In this document: one piece after another, positions 16,937-25,105 of the stretch | Layout of the letters: each line of letters starts with the position of its first letter | Position numbering within the stretch: the first letter of the stretch is position 1 | NCBI GenBank assembly: GCA_023386795.1 | Contig: JAEWJB010000040.1 | Location: forward strand, 34,002-98,001 | DNA from: Pseudomonadota bacterium | GTDB taxonomy: Bacteria; Pseudomonadota; Gammaproteobacteria; Xanthomonadales; Xanthomonadaceae | Length of the DNA stretch: 64,000 nt | Direction of reading: 5' to 3' | The notes under the pieces: generated by a model | Told to the model about the DNA's origin: nothing | Seen by the model: the letters and a program-made list of their open reading frames with translations, nothing else | The model's database searches: none | Translations under genes and position numbers: made by a program

Positions 16937-18451
16937 ATGAACATCGCACCTGGACACCTCGCCGCCGCCTTGCGCCTGGCCGCGTTGCTGCTCGTCGCGA
17001 CGGGCCTGGGGGCCTGCGGTGGCAGCGGCGATCCCTCGCCGTTGCCCGCCGCCACCCAGCCGGCGAGCGCAACACCGGCCACGCCGCCTGCCATGCCGTC
17101 CGCAGCGCCGGCCAGCGCGCCTACGCCCCCGCCGCCCGCAGCCGCTGCGCCATCCCCGGCCGCCACGGTGATCGTCTTCGACAACGTGCGCATCTTCGAT
17201 GGGCAGCATGGAAATCTCAGCGGGCCCAGCAGCGTGCGCGTGCGCGGCCACGTCATCGAGAAGATCGGACCTACCGGCAGCCTGGCGGTGGAAGGCGCGC
17301 AGGTCATCGACGGCGAAGGCCGCACGCTGATGCCGGGGTTGATCGACGCGCACTGGCACAGCATGTTCGTCGGCCTGCCGGTGCAGATCGCGTTGGGATC
17401 CTCTTCCGGTTACCTCAACATCGTGGCCGGCGTTGAATCGCGGCGCACGCTGATGCGCGGCTTCACCACCGTGCGCGATGTCGGCGGCGCGGCGTGGGGC
17501 GTGAAGCAGGCCATCGACCGCGGCGACATTCCCGGCCCGCGCATCTTCCCCTCCGGCGCGATGATCAGCGTCACCAGCGGCCACGGTGATTTCCGCGACG
17601 CTACCGACCTGCCGCGCACGCTGGGCGCGCCTGCATCGCGGTACGACATCGAAGGCGAGTCGGCCATCGCCGATTCCCCGGATGAAGTACGCCTGCGCGT
17701 GCGCGAGCAGCTGATGCGCGGCGCCAGCCAGGTCAAGCTCACCGCCGGCGGTGGCGTGTCCTCGCCGCACAGCCCGCTGGACGTGGTGACTTTCAGCGAG
17801 GACGAACTGCGCGCGGCGGTCGGCGCGGCCAGCGACTGGGGCACCTATGTCACCGTGCACGCATACACGCCGGCGGCGATCCAGCGTGCCATCCGCGCCG
17901 GCGTGCTGTGCATCGAACACGCCAGCCTGATGGACGAGGCTACCGCGCAGATGATGGCCAACCAGGGCATCTGGCTCAGCACGCAGCCATTCCCACCGGA
18001 GCTGGCCAACGCGTTCCCGCCCGGGTCGGACGAGTACGCCAAGGCACAGGAAGTGTTCGCAGGCACCGACCAGACCTATCGGCTGGCGATCAAATACCAC
18101 CTCAAGACCGCCTTCGGCACCGACGTGCTGTTCTCCAGCGCGCTGGCCAGCCAGCAGAACGCGATCCTTGCCAGCCTGATCCGTTGGTACACGCCGGCCC
18201 AGACCCTGGTGATGGCCACGGGAACCAACGGCGAGTTGCTGGCCCTGTCGGGCAAGCGCAGTCCGTATGCGGGGCGGCTCGGCGTGGTGCAGGAAGGCGC
18301 GCTGGCGGACCTGCTGCTGGTCGACGGTGATCCGTTGCAGGACATCGCGGTCATCACCCAACCCGAGCGCAACTTCCGCGTCATCATGAAGGACGGCGTG
18401 ATCTACAAGGACACGTTGCCCGGCGCGCCGCCCGTGGCACGGACGCCGTGA
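16937..18451 (+). CDS. Amidohydrolase-family lipoprotein, metal-dependent
   Basis: 504-residue envelope lipoprotein: hydrophobic signal with lipobox LGAC (Cys27), then a Pro/Ala-rich linker (about residues 30-75) and an amidohydrolase domain of the imidazolonepropionase/prolidase-like group. Metal ligands are complete: HxH at His139/His141 (DAHWH), a likely carboxylated Lys in VKLTAGGG, His in VHAYTP, His in IEHASLMDE and Asp in FGTDVLF. It probably hydrolyses an amide, ester or lactone in the periplasm; substrate unknown. It lies 48 bases behind the MipA-like gene. Confidence 0.85.
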   Translation: MNIAPGHLAAALRLAALLLVATGLGACGGSGDPSPLPAATQPASATPATPPAMPSAAPASAPTPPPPAAAAPSPAATVIVFDNVRIFDGQHGNLSGPSSVRVRGHVIEKIGPTGSLAVEGAQVIDGEGRTLMPGLIDAHWHSMFVGLPVQIALGSSSGYLNIVAGVESRRTLMRGFTTVRDVGGAAWGVKQAIDRGDIPGPRIFPSGAMISVTSGHGDFRDATDLPRTLGAPASRYDIEGESAIADSPDEVRLRVREQLMRGASQVKLTAGGGVSSPHSPLDVVTFSEDELRAAVGAASDWGTYVTVHAYTPAAIQRAIRAGVLCIEHASLMDEATAQMMANQGIWLSTQPFPPELANAFPPGSDEYAKAQEVFAGTDQTYRLAIKYHLKTAFGTDVLFSSALASQQNAILASLIRWYTPAQTLVMATGTNGELLALSGKRSPYAGRLGVVQEGALADLLLVDGDPLQDIAVITQPERNFRVIMKDGVIYKDTLPGAPPVARTP

Positions 18452-18458
18452 CGGCCGG

Positions 18459-18824
18459 CTAGAACGGCATGCCGCCACCACTCGTCTTGAACAGCAGCAC
18501 GAGTTGGGCCAGCCGCCAGGCCAGGAAGACATAAGCGGCGGTCAGGGCGATCTGCCACGCCAGGTGCGAGCGCAACCTGGCCAGTCGCCACAGGCCGTCG
18601 ATGAAGTTGAGCACCAGCAACGTGATGCCGATTGCCGCCGCCACGTAGCCGGCGAAGCCCGGCGGGGTAAACACCGCGGTGGCGCCGTGGCGAACAAACT
18701 GCAAGCCGGCGGCAGTAATCACCGAGGCGATGGCGACGTTGCGCGCGTGCTCGAACACCAGCCGCAGCACGCCCTCGTCGAAGAGTTTCACCGCCCACGC
18801 ATGCAGGGTCCGCGCGAATCTCAT
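18459..18824 (-). CDS. Small hypothetical membrane protein
   Basis: 121-residue protein with about three hydrophobic segments: NVAIASVITAAGLQFV, FAGYVAAAIGITLLVLNFI and LAWQIALTAAYVFLAWRLAQLVLLF. Not recognised as a named family. The ATG giving MRFARTLHAW is preferred because GAGG lies about 10 bases upstream; an alternative start at 18851 adds nine residues. It converges on the amidohydrolase gene (7-base gap) and follows the dehydrogenase operon on the same strand. Confidence 0.6.
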   Translation of the reverse strand: MRFARTLHAWAVKLFDEGVLRLVFEHARNVAIASVITAAGLQFVRHGATAVFTPPGFAGYVAAAIGITLLVLNFIDGLWRLARLRSHLAWQIALTAAYVFLAWRLAQLVLLFKTSGGGMPF

Positions 18825-18887
18825 CGGGCGGGCCTCGTGTGGCGGAACCATGGGCCTGCGGACGAAGTCCGGCGCGCCCCTGCGGGC

Positions 18888-20288
18888 TTACTGGTCCGAA
18901 GCATCCGCTGAGGTCGGGTCGTGTTGTGCGGCGGTCTTCGCGTCACGTGGCACCTCCTGCAGGCTGTCGCGGATCTTGCGCACCTGGCGGGCCGTCACCG
19001 CGGGCGCGTGGTTTCCGTACTCGCTACGCAGCCAGCTTGTCAGCGTGGCCACTTCCTCGTCGCTCAGGCGCCAGGCGAAGGACGGCATGCCCAGGTTCGA
19101 GGGCCGGGCCTGGGTGGAAGGCAGGCTGCCGCCAGCCAGCACCAGCCGCACCAGCGAGCTCGCATCGGGCGCCAGCACGGTGGGGTTGCCGGCCAGCGCC
19201 GGGAAGGCATGCGGATTGCCGCGCGCATCGCTGCGGTGGCACGCCGCGCAGTTGTCGGCATACAGCTCGGCGCCTCGGGTGTCGTTGACCCCGGCGACCA
19301 TGGCTTGCGCGGTGGCGTCGTCCTGCGCATAAGCGCGCTCGCGGCTGCCGCGCACCGGCAGCGACTTCAGGTACGCCGCGATCGCCTGCAGGTCGTCCTC
19401 GCGCAGGTGCTGGGTGCTGTGCACGACGACATCGGCCATCGGCTGGCCCACCACTGCCGCGTGCGGGTTGCGCGCGGTCTTGAGGGTATCGACGATGTCC
19501 TGCGCGCTCCACAGGCCGAGGCCTTCGCCGTGGTCGGCGCGCAGCGACACCGCGTTCCAACCGTCGATCACCTGCCCGCCGGAAAGATAGGCCGCGCCGG
19601 ATTCGTCCAGCGCCTGTTCCTGCAGGCTGAAGGCGCGCGGGGTGTGGCAGGCGCCGCAGTGGCCCAGGCCCTGCACGAGGTAGGCGCCGCGGGCGATCTG
19701 CGGGTCGGGGTAGCGCTTGGCGTCGAAGGCGACCTGGTCCGGGTCCGGCGCGAAGGTCTTGCGCCAGATCGCCAGCGGCCAGCGCATCGACAGCGGCCAA
19801 TGGATGCCGCTCGGGCGGTTGGCCTCGCGCACCGGTTGCACGCCGTGCTGGAAGTAGGCATACAGCGCCCGCACGTCGTCGTCGCTCAGGCGCGCATAGG
19901 ACGGGTAGGGCATGGCCGGATACAGCGTGCTGCCATCGGCGGCGATGCCGTGGCGCAGGGCACGGTCGAAATCGTCCAGGCTGTAGCGGCCAATGCCGGT
20001 CTCCGGATCGGGCGTGATGTTGCTGCTGTAGATCGTGCCGATCGGCGAGGCGATCGGCAGCCCGCCGGCGAACGGCTTGCCACCGGGACGGCTGTGGCAG
20101 GCGAAGCAGTCGCCTGCGGTGGCCAGGTACTGGCCCTGCGCGATGAGCGCCGGGTCGGCGGCGCCCTGCGCGCCGCTGGGGGTGCCATCGGCGATGGCGC
20201 GCGTGTGCGAAGGCCAGAACGCCCACGCCAGCGCGATGGCCAGCACCAGCACCGCGAGCAGCACGAGGGCGATGAGGAATTTCTTCAT
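18888..20288 (-). CDS. Tri-haem cytochrome c subunit of gluconate 2-dehydrogenase/alcohol dehydrogenase-type complex
   Basis: 466-residue membrane-anchored periplasmic cytochrome. An uncleaved-looking N-terminal helix (residues 3-25) is followed by three haem c motifs: CFACH (61-65), CGACH (211-215) and CAACH (about 345). Methionine ligand segments such as YPAMPYPSYARLSDDDVRALYAYF and GMPSFAWRLSDEEVATL follow the first and third. This is the electron-acceptor subunit that passes electrons from the flavoprotein to quinone or the respiratory chain. Last gene of a three-gene operon, 10 bases after the flavoprotein. Confidence 0.92.
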   Translation of the reverse strand: MKKFLIALVLLAVLVLAIALAWAFWPSHTRAIADGTPSGAQGAADPALIAQGQYLATAGDCFACHSRPGGKPFAGGLPIASPIGTIYSSNITPDPETGIGRYSLDDFDRALRHGIAADGSTLYPAMPYPSYARLSDDDVRALYAYFQHGVQPVREANRPSGIHWPLSMRWPLAIWRKTFAPDPDQVAFDAKRYPDPQIARGAYLVQGLGHCGACHTPRAFSLQEQALDESGAAYLSGGQVIDGWNAVSLRADHGEGLGLWSAQDIVDTLKTARNPHAAVVGQPMADVVVHSTQHLREDDLQAIAAYLKSLPVRGSRERAYAQDDATAQAMVAGVNDTRGAELYADNCAACHRSDARGNPHAFPALAGNPTVLAPDASSLVRLVLAGGSLPSTQARPSNLGMPSFAWRLSDEEVATLTSWLRSEYGNHAPAVTARQVRKIRDSLQEVPRDAKTAAQHDPTSADASDQ

Positions 20289-20298
20289 GGCCGCCCCC

Positions 20299-22080
20299 TC
20301 ACGCGTCCACCAGCGGGCCGGGCGACTTCAGGTACTTCTCGCGGATCGCCGTGGCCGCCCAGTACGCCAGCCCACCGACCAGTCCGGTGGGGTTGTAGCC
20401 GTTGTTCTGCGGGAATGCATTGGCGCCGATCACGAACACGTTCGGCACGTCCCAGCTCTGCAGGTAGCGGTTGAGCGCGGAGGTCTTGGGGTCGTCGCCC
20501 ATGATCGCCCCGCCGCAGGTATGCGTGCTCTGGTATTTGGTGATGTTGTAGTGCTCGCCGTCCTTCTTCGCATCGCCGGACATCGACAGCGGGTTGAGCA
20601 GCTTGCTCATCGTCAGCGCCTGCCCGACGAAGAACTGCGAGGCCTTGATCTCGTTCGGATGCCAGTCGAAGGTCATGCGCAGCAGCGGGCGGCCGAAGGC
20701 ATCCTTGTAGGTGGGGTCCAGGCTCAGGTAATGCTGCCGGTAGGACATGCACGCGCCCTGTACCTCGTAGTAGAACGAGTGGCGGAAGTTGTCGGCCACG
20801 GCCTTCTTCCAGTCGTGGCCCCAGTTCGGCGTGCCCGAGGGCACGTTGATGCCGCGCACCGGGCCGGCGCCGGGCTGGCGCGCCCACACCAGGCCGCCTC
20901 CCACGAAGCCGAGCTTGCCGTTGTCGAGCTGGTTGCCGTTGAGGTCGTCCATCGTGGTGCCGGCGCCGCCGATGCCGATGAACGGATTGGCCTGCACGTC
21001 CTTGTCGAAGAACAGCACCACCCGGTTGAGGTTCTGGTAGGAGTAGTTGCGGCCCACCGTGCCGGTATTGCTTTCCGGGTCATACGGCGTGCCGATGCCC
21101 GATACCAGCATCAGGTGCACGTTGTAGAGCGAGAACGCGCACAGCAGCACCATGTCGGCGGGCTGGTGTACTTCGCGGCCCTGGGCGTCGAGGTAGGTCA
21201 CGCCGGTGGCCTGGCCACGCGTGCTGTCCAGGTCCACGCGCAACACCTGCGAGTGCGGGCGCAGTTCGAAATTCGGGCTAGGGCGCAGCGCCGGCAGGAT
21301 GCAGGCGTTCGGGCTGGCCTTGGAGTAGTTCAGGCAGCCGTAGTCGCTGCAGAAGCCGCAGGCGTTGCACGGCCCCATCTGGCAGTTGTACGGATTCACG
21401 TACGAACGCGAGGTGTTGGACGCCGGGATGGGGTACGGGTGCCAGCCCATCTCCCTGGCGGCCTTGTAGAACAGTTCGGCGCCGAGGTAGTTCGGATTCG
21501 GCGGCAGCGGGTATTCGGACGCGCGCGACCCCTCGAACGGATTGCCGCCTTCCTGCACCACGCCCTGGATCACGCCGGCCTTGCCGGAGGTGCCGCAGAC
21601 CTTCTCGAACATGTCCAGGTGCGGTTCGAGTTCGTCGTAGCTGACCGGGAAATCCTGGATGGTCATGTCGGCGGGGATGAAACCCTTGCCGTAGCGCTGC
21701 TCGACATTGCTGCGCAGGCGCATGTCCTCCGGCAGCGGCCGGAAATGGCAGCCGGACCAGTGGCTGCCGGCGCCGCCCACGCCGGTGCCCGGCTTGAACG
21801 AGCCCATCTGCCGGTACGGCACGGCCGTATCGCCCACGCCGTGGCGCACGGTCACCGTTTCCTGCGCCAGGCTCTGCAGGAAGCGGCGGTGCACCGAGCC
21901 TTCGAGCTCGTCCACGACCTTGGGGTAAGCGAAGTCGGGTTGCGTGTCGCGGTCGCCACCGCGCTCCAGCGCCACCACTTTCAACCCGGCATCGGTGAGT
22001 TCCTTGGCCAGGATGGCCCCGGTCCAGCCCATGCCCACGATCACGGCATCGACCTTCGGTTTCGTCGTCACGTTCGCCAT
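20299..22080 (-). CDS. GMC-family FAD-dependent dehydrogenase (gluconate/glucose 2-dehydrogenase large subunit type)
   Basis: 593-residue flavoprotein that oxidises a sugar or sugar acid in the periplasm. The N-terminal FAD motif is VDAVIVGMGWTGAILAKEL, and the C-terminal FAD/active-site segment is GANAFPQNNGYNPTGLVGGLAYWAA. A cysteine cluster, CQMGPCNACGFCSDYGC (about residues 230-250), lies where related FAD-glucose dehydrogenases bind an Fe-S cluster. No signal peptide is seen; export would be by co-transport with the Tat-signal small subunit, as known for this family. It lies 3 bases after the small subunit. Sugar specificity is unresolved. Confidence 0.92.
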   Translation of the reverse strand: MANVTTKPKVDAVIVGMGWTGAILAKELTDAGLKVVALERGGDRDTQPDFAYPKVVDELEGSVHRRFLQSLAQETVTVRHGVGDTAVPYRQMGSFKPGTGVGGAGSHWSGCHFRPLPEDMRLRSNVEQRYGKGFIPADMTIQDFPVSYDELEPHLDMFEKVCGTSGKAGVIQGVVQEGGNPFEGSRASEYPLPPNPNYLGAELFYKAAREMGWHPYPIPASNTSRSYVNPYNCQMGPCNACGFCSDYGCLNYSKASPNACILPALRPSPNFELRPHSQVLRVDLDSTRGQATGVTYLDAQGREVHQPADMVLLCAFSLYNVHLMLVSGIGTPYDPESNTGTVGRNYSYQNLNRVVLFFDKDVQANPFIGIGGAGTTMDDLNGNQLDNGKLGFVGGGLVWARQPGAGPVRGINVPSGTPNWGHDWKKAVADNFRHSFYYEVQGACMSYRQHYLSLDPTYKDAFGRPLLRMTFDWHPNEIKASQFFVGQALTMSKLLNPLSMSGDAKKDGEHYNITKYQSTHTCGGAIMGDDPKTSALNRYLQSWDVPNVFVIGANAFPQNNGYNPTGLVGGLAYWAATAIREKYLKSPGPLVDA

Positions 22081-22083
22081 CGA

Positions 22084-22803
22084 TCAGCCCCGCTTCCCGG
22101 ACAGGTCGACCGGTCCCAGCGGATAGGCCTTGTCGCGCACGCCGATCCAGTCGATGTAGTCCGCGCGCATGCCCGGGTAACCGATCATCTTCCATGCGCC
22201 CATGTTGCGGTTGCCGCCGTACTTGGGATCGGCGAAATAGCCGTTCTTCACTTCGCCCAGGAAGTTGGAGAAGAAGAGCTTCGAGGAGATGCCCTCCAGT
22301 TCCAGCTTGCCGCCCTCGGCGGCCTTGAGCAGGTCTTCCTGCTGCGCGGCCTCGAGTTGGGCGAAGGTCTTGCCCTGGAAGGCCTGCTTGCAGTGGGCGT
22401 CGATGGCGCCGATGCCTACCCGCACGATGTCGCGCAGCGCCAGGCGGCCCTGGTAGCCGAATTCGGAAGGCGCTTCGAGAAACGGTCCCTGCATGTACCA
22501 GATCGCGCCGCTGGCATACGGGGTGAGCATGTGGCGGTCGAGGAATTCCGGCACGCCGGCTTCCACTGCGCCCGGTCCGATGTCGTCGTGCGGAATCAGG
22601 CGCTCGCACGCGGCGACCACGAAGGCCCATTCGGCGGCACTGAAGAACTGCGGGCTGTACTTCTCCTCCTTCGGGGCGGCCTTCGCCCCGGCCGAGGGAG
22701 CGGGATCCGAACAGCCGGGCAGCGCCGCGGCCAGCGGCAACAGGCCCAGGCCCTTGAACAGGGAGCGGCGGCTCAGGGAGGGGGAGGAATCTGGCTTGGA
22801 CAT
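22084..22803 (-). CDS. Gluconate 2-dehydrogenase subunit 3 family protein (Tat-exported small subunit)
   Basis: 239-residue small subunit with a twin-arginine signal, SRRSLFKGLG (residues 11-20), then LLPLAAALPGC, which may also serve as a lipobox. The body matches the subunit 3 family (FFSAAEWAFVVAACERLIPHDDIGPGAVEAGVPEFLD). Its known role is as hitchhiker partner exporting the FAD subunit. The start giving MSKPDSSP places the Tat motif correctly; the open frame extends 32 codons upstream without reason. First gene of the operon. Confidence 0.9.
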   Translation of the reverse strand: MSKPDSSPSLSRRSLFKGLGLLPLAAALPGCSDPAPSAGAKAAPKEEKYSPQFFSAAEWAFVVAACERLIPHDDIGPGAVEAGVPEFLDRHMLTPYASGAIWYMQGPFLEAPSEFGYQGRLALRDIVRVGIGAIDAHCKQAFQGKTFAQLEAAQQEDLLKAAEGGKLELEGISSKLFFSNFLGEVKNGYFADPKYGGNRNMGAWKMIGYPGMRADYIDWIGVRDKAYPLGPVDLSGKRG

Positions 22804-22974
22804 GGCGGGCTTCCCGAAGGGGCTGGCCAATGGCGCGGAATGCGTCAGGCGAAGAAGGGAACGATGGAAGCCATCACGCACCGAAAGCGCGTGGTGCATC
22901 GCGGTGGGGGCGACTCGTTGACGAGGCTATCACCTGAACATGTCAGCAGCCGATGAATGCGAGGTGCGACGCTG

Positions 22975-23002
22975 TGCCGAATCGGGCCATTGGCCTTCGG
23001 CA
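22975..23002 (-). terminator. Hairpin directly after the M50/HlyD gene
   Basis: Inverted repeat TGCCGAA ... TTCGGCA with an inner GGCC/GGCC pair, starting on the base after the stop of the M50 gene. It would end the long minus-strand operon. No T-run follows on the minus strand, so the mechanism is uncertain. Confidence 0.5.
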
Positions 23003-25105
23003 TCAGAAGCCGCTTTCGCGCAGGAACGTCGCGGCCATCCAGCGTCCCGCGCTGCCGAGCAGGCTGCGGCGTTCGCCCGATACCTGGACTTCGCCCGGCG
23101 CCTCCAACGCCTGCACCGGTGCGTCGTGCAGTTCCACCACCACATGGAACACCGGCAACCGTGGCACCAGGCCCTCTTTCTGTTGTGCGGTGGCAATCGG
23201 GCCGCCGTAGCGGTCGGCCAGGGCGGGCCAGTCGAGCTGGCGTGCACGCGTGCCGGCGATGGCGGTCACCGTGCCGTCGTAACGTCGGGCGCTGCCCTTT
23301 GGATAGAAGTGCACGCGGTCACCGACCGCCATGCGCGACACGTCGTCCTGCCGCACATAGGCATCCACGCGCCAGTGCGAGGGATCGTACAGCACGCCCA
23401 GCGCCTCGCCCGTGCCGATCCACTGGCCGGCCTGGCGCTGCGGATCGATGTCGCTCCACACGCCGGCAAACGGCGCCACCAGCCGCAGGCGCGCAGTCTC
23501 GGCGTGCGCGGCGCTCGCTTCGTCCACCTGCACGGCGGCGCGCTGGCGCATTGCCGCCTGCTGGCCGATACCCTGCGGGTCGGCCAGCAGCGCGGACAGC
23601 TGGCCTTCCAGCGCGTGCAGGTTCGCCTGCGTGCCCTGCAATCGCGCCGCGATATCCGGCTGGTCCAGTTCGGCCAGGTTGGCGCCGGAGGCCACCGGGC
23701 CCGGCGCATGCACCTGTTGCAGCCGCGCGGGGAAGGGCGTGTACACCCGCACCTGCTGGGTGGCGCGCGCCACGCCGTAGCCATGCACGTTGGCACGCCA
23801 CGGCACCAGCAGCACGAGCGCGGCGATTCCCAGTGCGATGAGATGCCCGCGTCGCCAGCGAGTGGGGATCGCCGCGCGATGCCGCCACCAATGCCCGAGC
23901 TCGCGCATGACCGGCAGCACGATGAACCAGCCCACCTCGACCACGAACAGCGCGATGCCCAACGCCTTGAAGAAGAAGTGGTAGACGGCCAGGGCGATGC
24001 CCAGGAACAGCACGAAGCGGTAGATCCAGGTGACGAAGGCGAATGCCACGAGCCCGCGCCGCCAGCGCGCGGGCAGGGGCTCTGGCCACGGCTCGCGCAG
24101 GCCCAGCACGCCGCGGCGCAGTGCGGTGCGGGCCTGGGCGAATGCGCGTTCGTGCAGGTTGGGAAAGTCGAGCAGGTCCGAGAGGATGAAATAGCCGTCG
24201 AAGCGGGTGAACGGGCTGGCGTTGAGCGCCAGGCTCAGTACCCAGCCGGTGGTGGCCAGGTACAGGAAGCCATCGCGCACCGCGCCCGGGTCGCAGAGCG
24301 CCCACGCCAGCGTCGCCACGCCGGCCAGCGCAAGCTCGGCCAGGATGCCGGCGCTGGCCACGGCCAGCCGCTGGCGCGCGTGCGGCAAGCGCCAGGCTTC
24401 GCCGGTATCGGTATAGAGCATCGGCCACATCACCACGAACGCCACGCCCATGTGGGCCACGCGCAAACCCAGGCGCGTGGCGACCAGCGCGTGGCTGAGT
24501 TCGTGCAGCAGCTTGGCCAGGCACAGCGCGACGGCGAAGCTCAACAGCCCTTCGGTGCTGAAGGAATCCACCACCGCGCTGGAGAACTCGTCCCACTGGC
24601 GGCCTACCAGCGCCAGCCCCAGCACGCTCAGGGCGAGGATCACCGCCACCGTCCATGGCGTGAACAGCCAGCCCAGCCGCGTGGCCGTGCGTTGCAGCCA
24701 GCGCTGCGGATGGGCCAGCGGAATACGGAAGAACAGGTAGTGGTGCAGCAGCCAGTTCGCACTGAAGCGGCGCCGCGCCTCGCTGTCCACGCGCAGCTTC
24801 TCCAGCGCGAGCGTGGGCAGGCGCAGCAGCTGGTGGCGCTCCAGGAAACGGGTGAACTCGGTGATCTGCTCCACCGTCGGGCGCAGCGCGGTGTGTCCGG
24901 CGATGCGCGTGGCCAGTTCGCGCGCGGTGCCACCCCACCGGCTCAGCGCTTCGAATTCCAGCCAGCCGATGCGATAGAAACGGTTGACCACCGTGTCCTG
25001 GATCACCCAACCCGGCTGGCCGCTGCGATCGGCTGGCAGCGGCTGCAGGCGCAGGTCCTCGCGCAAAGGCGGCAGCGGCAGGTCGCCGGCATCGACGCTG
25101 ATCAC
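23003..25105 (-). CDS. M50 site-2-protease-like membrane protein fused to HlyD-like adaptor domain
   Basis: 700-residue polytopic inner-membrane protein. Residues 1-100 form a small domain (PGWVIQDTVVNRFYRIG...FEALSRWGG) resembling PqqD-like peptide-binding domains. About 145-420 hold several membrane helices with the metalloprotease motif HELSH (201-205) and the second S2P motif NASPFTRFDG (295-304), so zinc ligands appear complete. About 450-700 is a HlyD/lipoyl-like periplasmic segment (ATQQVRVYTPFPARLQQVHA, LRLVAPFAGVWSDIDPQRQAGQWI). Related proteins are annotated as peptide zinc metalloproteases or HlyD-family proteins. It overlaps the previous gene by ATGA and ends the operon of the giant surface protein. 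A role in its export or processing is inferred. Confidence 0.85.
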   Translation of the reverse strand: MISVDAGDLPLPPLREDLRLQPLPADRSGQPGWVIQDTVVNRFYRIGWLEFEALSRWGGTARELATRIAGHTALRPTVEQITEFTRFLERHQLLRLPTLALEKLRVDSEARRRFSANWLLHHYLFFRIPLAHPQRWLQRTATRLGWLFTPWTVAVILALSVLGLALVGRQWDEFSSAVVDSFSTEGLLSFAVALCLAKLLHELSHALVATRLGLRVAHMGVAFVVMWPMLYTDTGEAWRLPHARQRLAVASAGILAELALAGVATLAWALCDPGAVRDGFLYLATTGWVLSLALNASPFTRFDGYFILSDLLDFPNLHERAFAQARTALRRGVLGLREPWPEPLPARWRRGLVAFAFVTWIYRFVLFLGIALAVYHFFFKALGIALFVVEVGWFIVLPVMRELGHWWRHRAAIPTRWRRGHLIALGIAALVLLVPWRANVHGYGVARATQQVRVYTPFPARLQQVHAPGPVASGANLAELDQPDIAARLQGTQANLHALEGQLSALLADPQGIGQQAAMRQRAAVQVDEASAAHAETARLRLVAPFAGVWSDIDPQRQAGQWIGTGEALGVLYDPSHWRVDAYVRQDDVSRMAVGDRVHFYPKGSARRYDGTVTAIAGTRARQLDWPALADRYGGPIATAQQKEGLVPRLPVFHVVVELHDAPVQALEAPGEVQVSGERRSLLGSAGRWMAATFLRESGF

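Noticed and set aside
20035..22956. 973-codon plus-strand frame across the dehydrogenase operon
   Set aside because: It is antisense to the GMC and small-subunit genes, whose cofactor and Tat motifs are clear.
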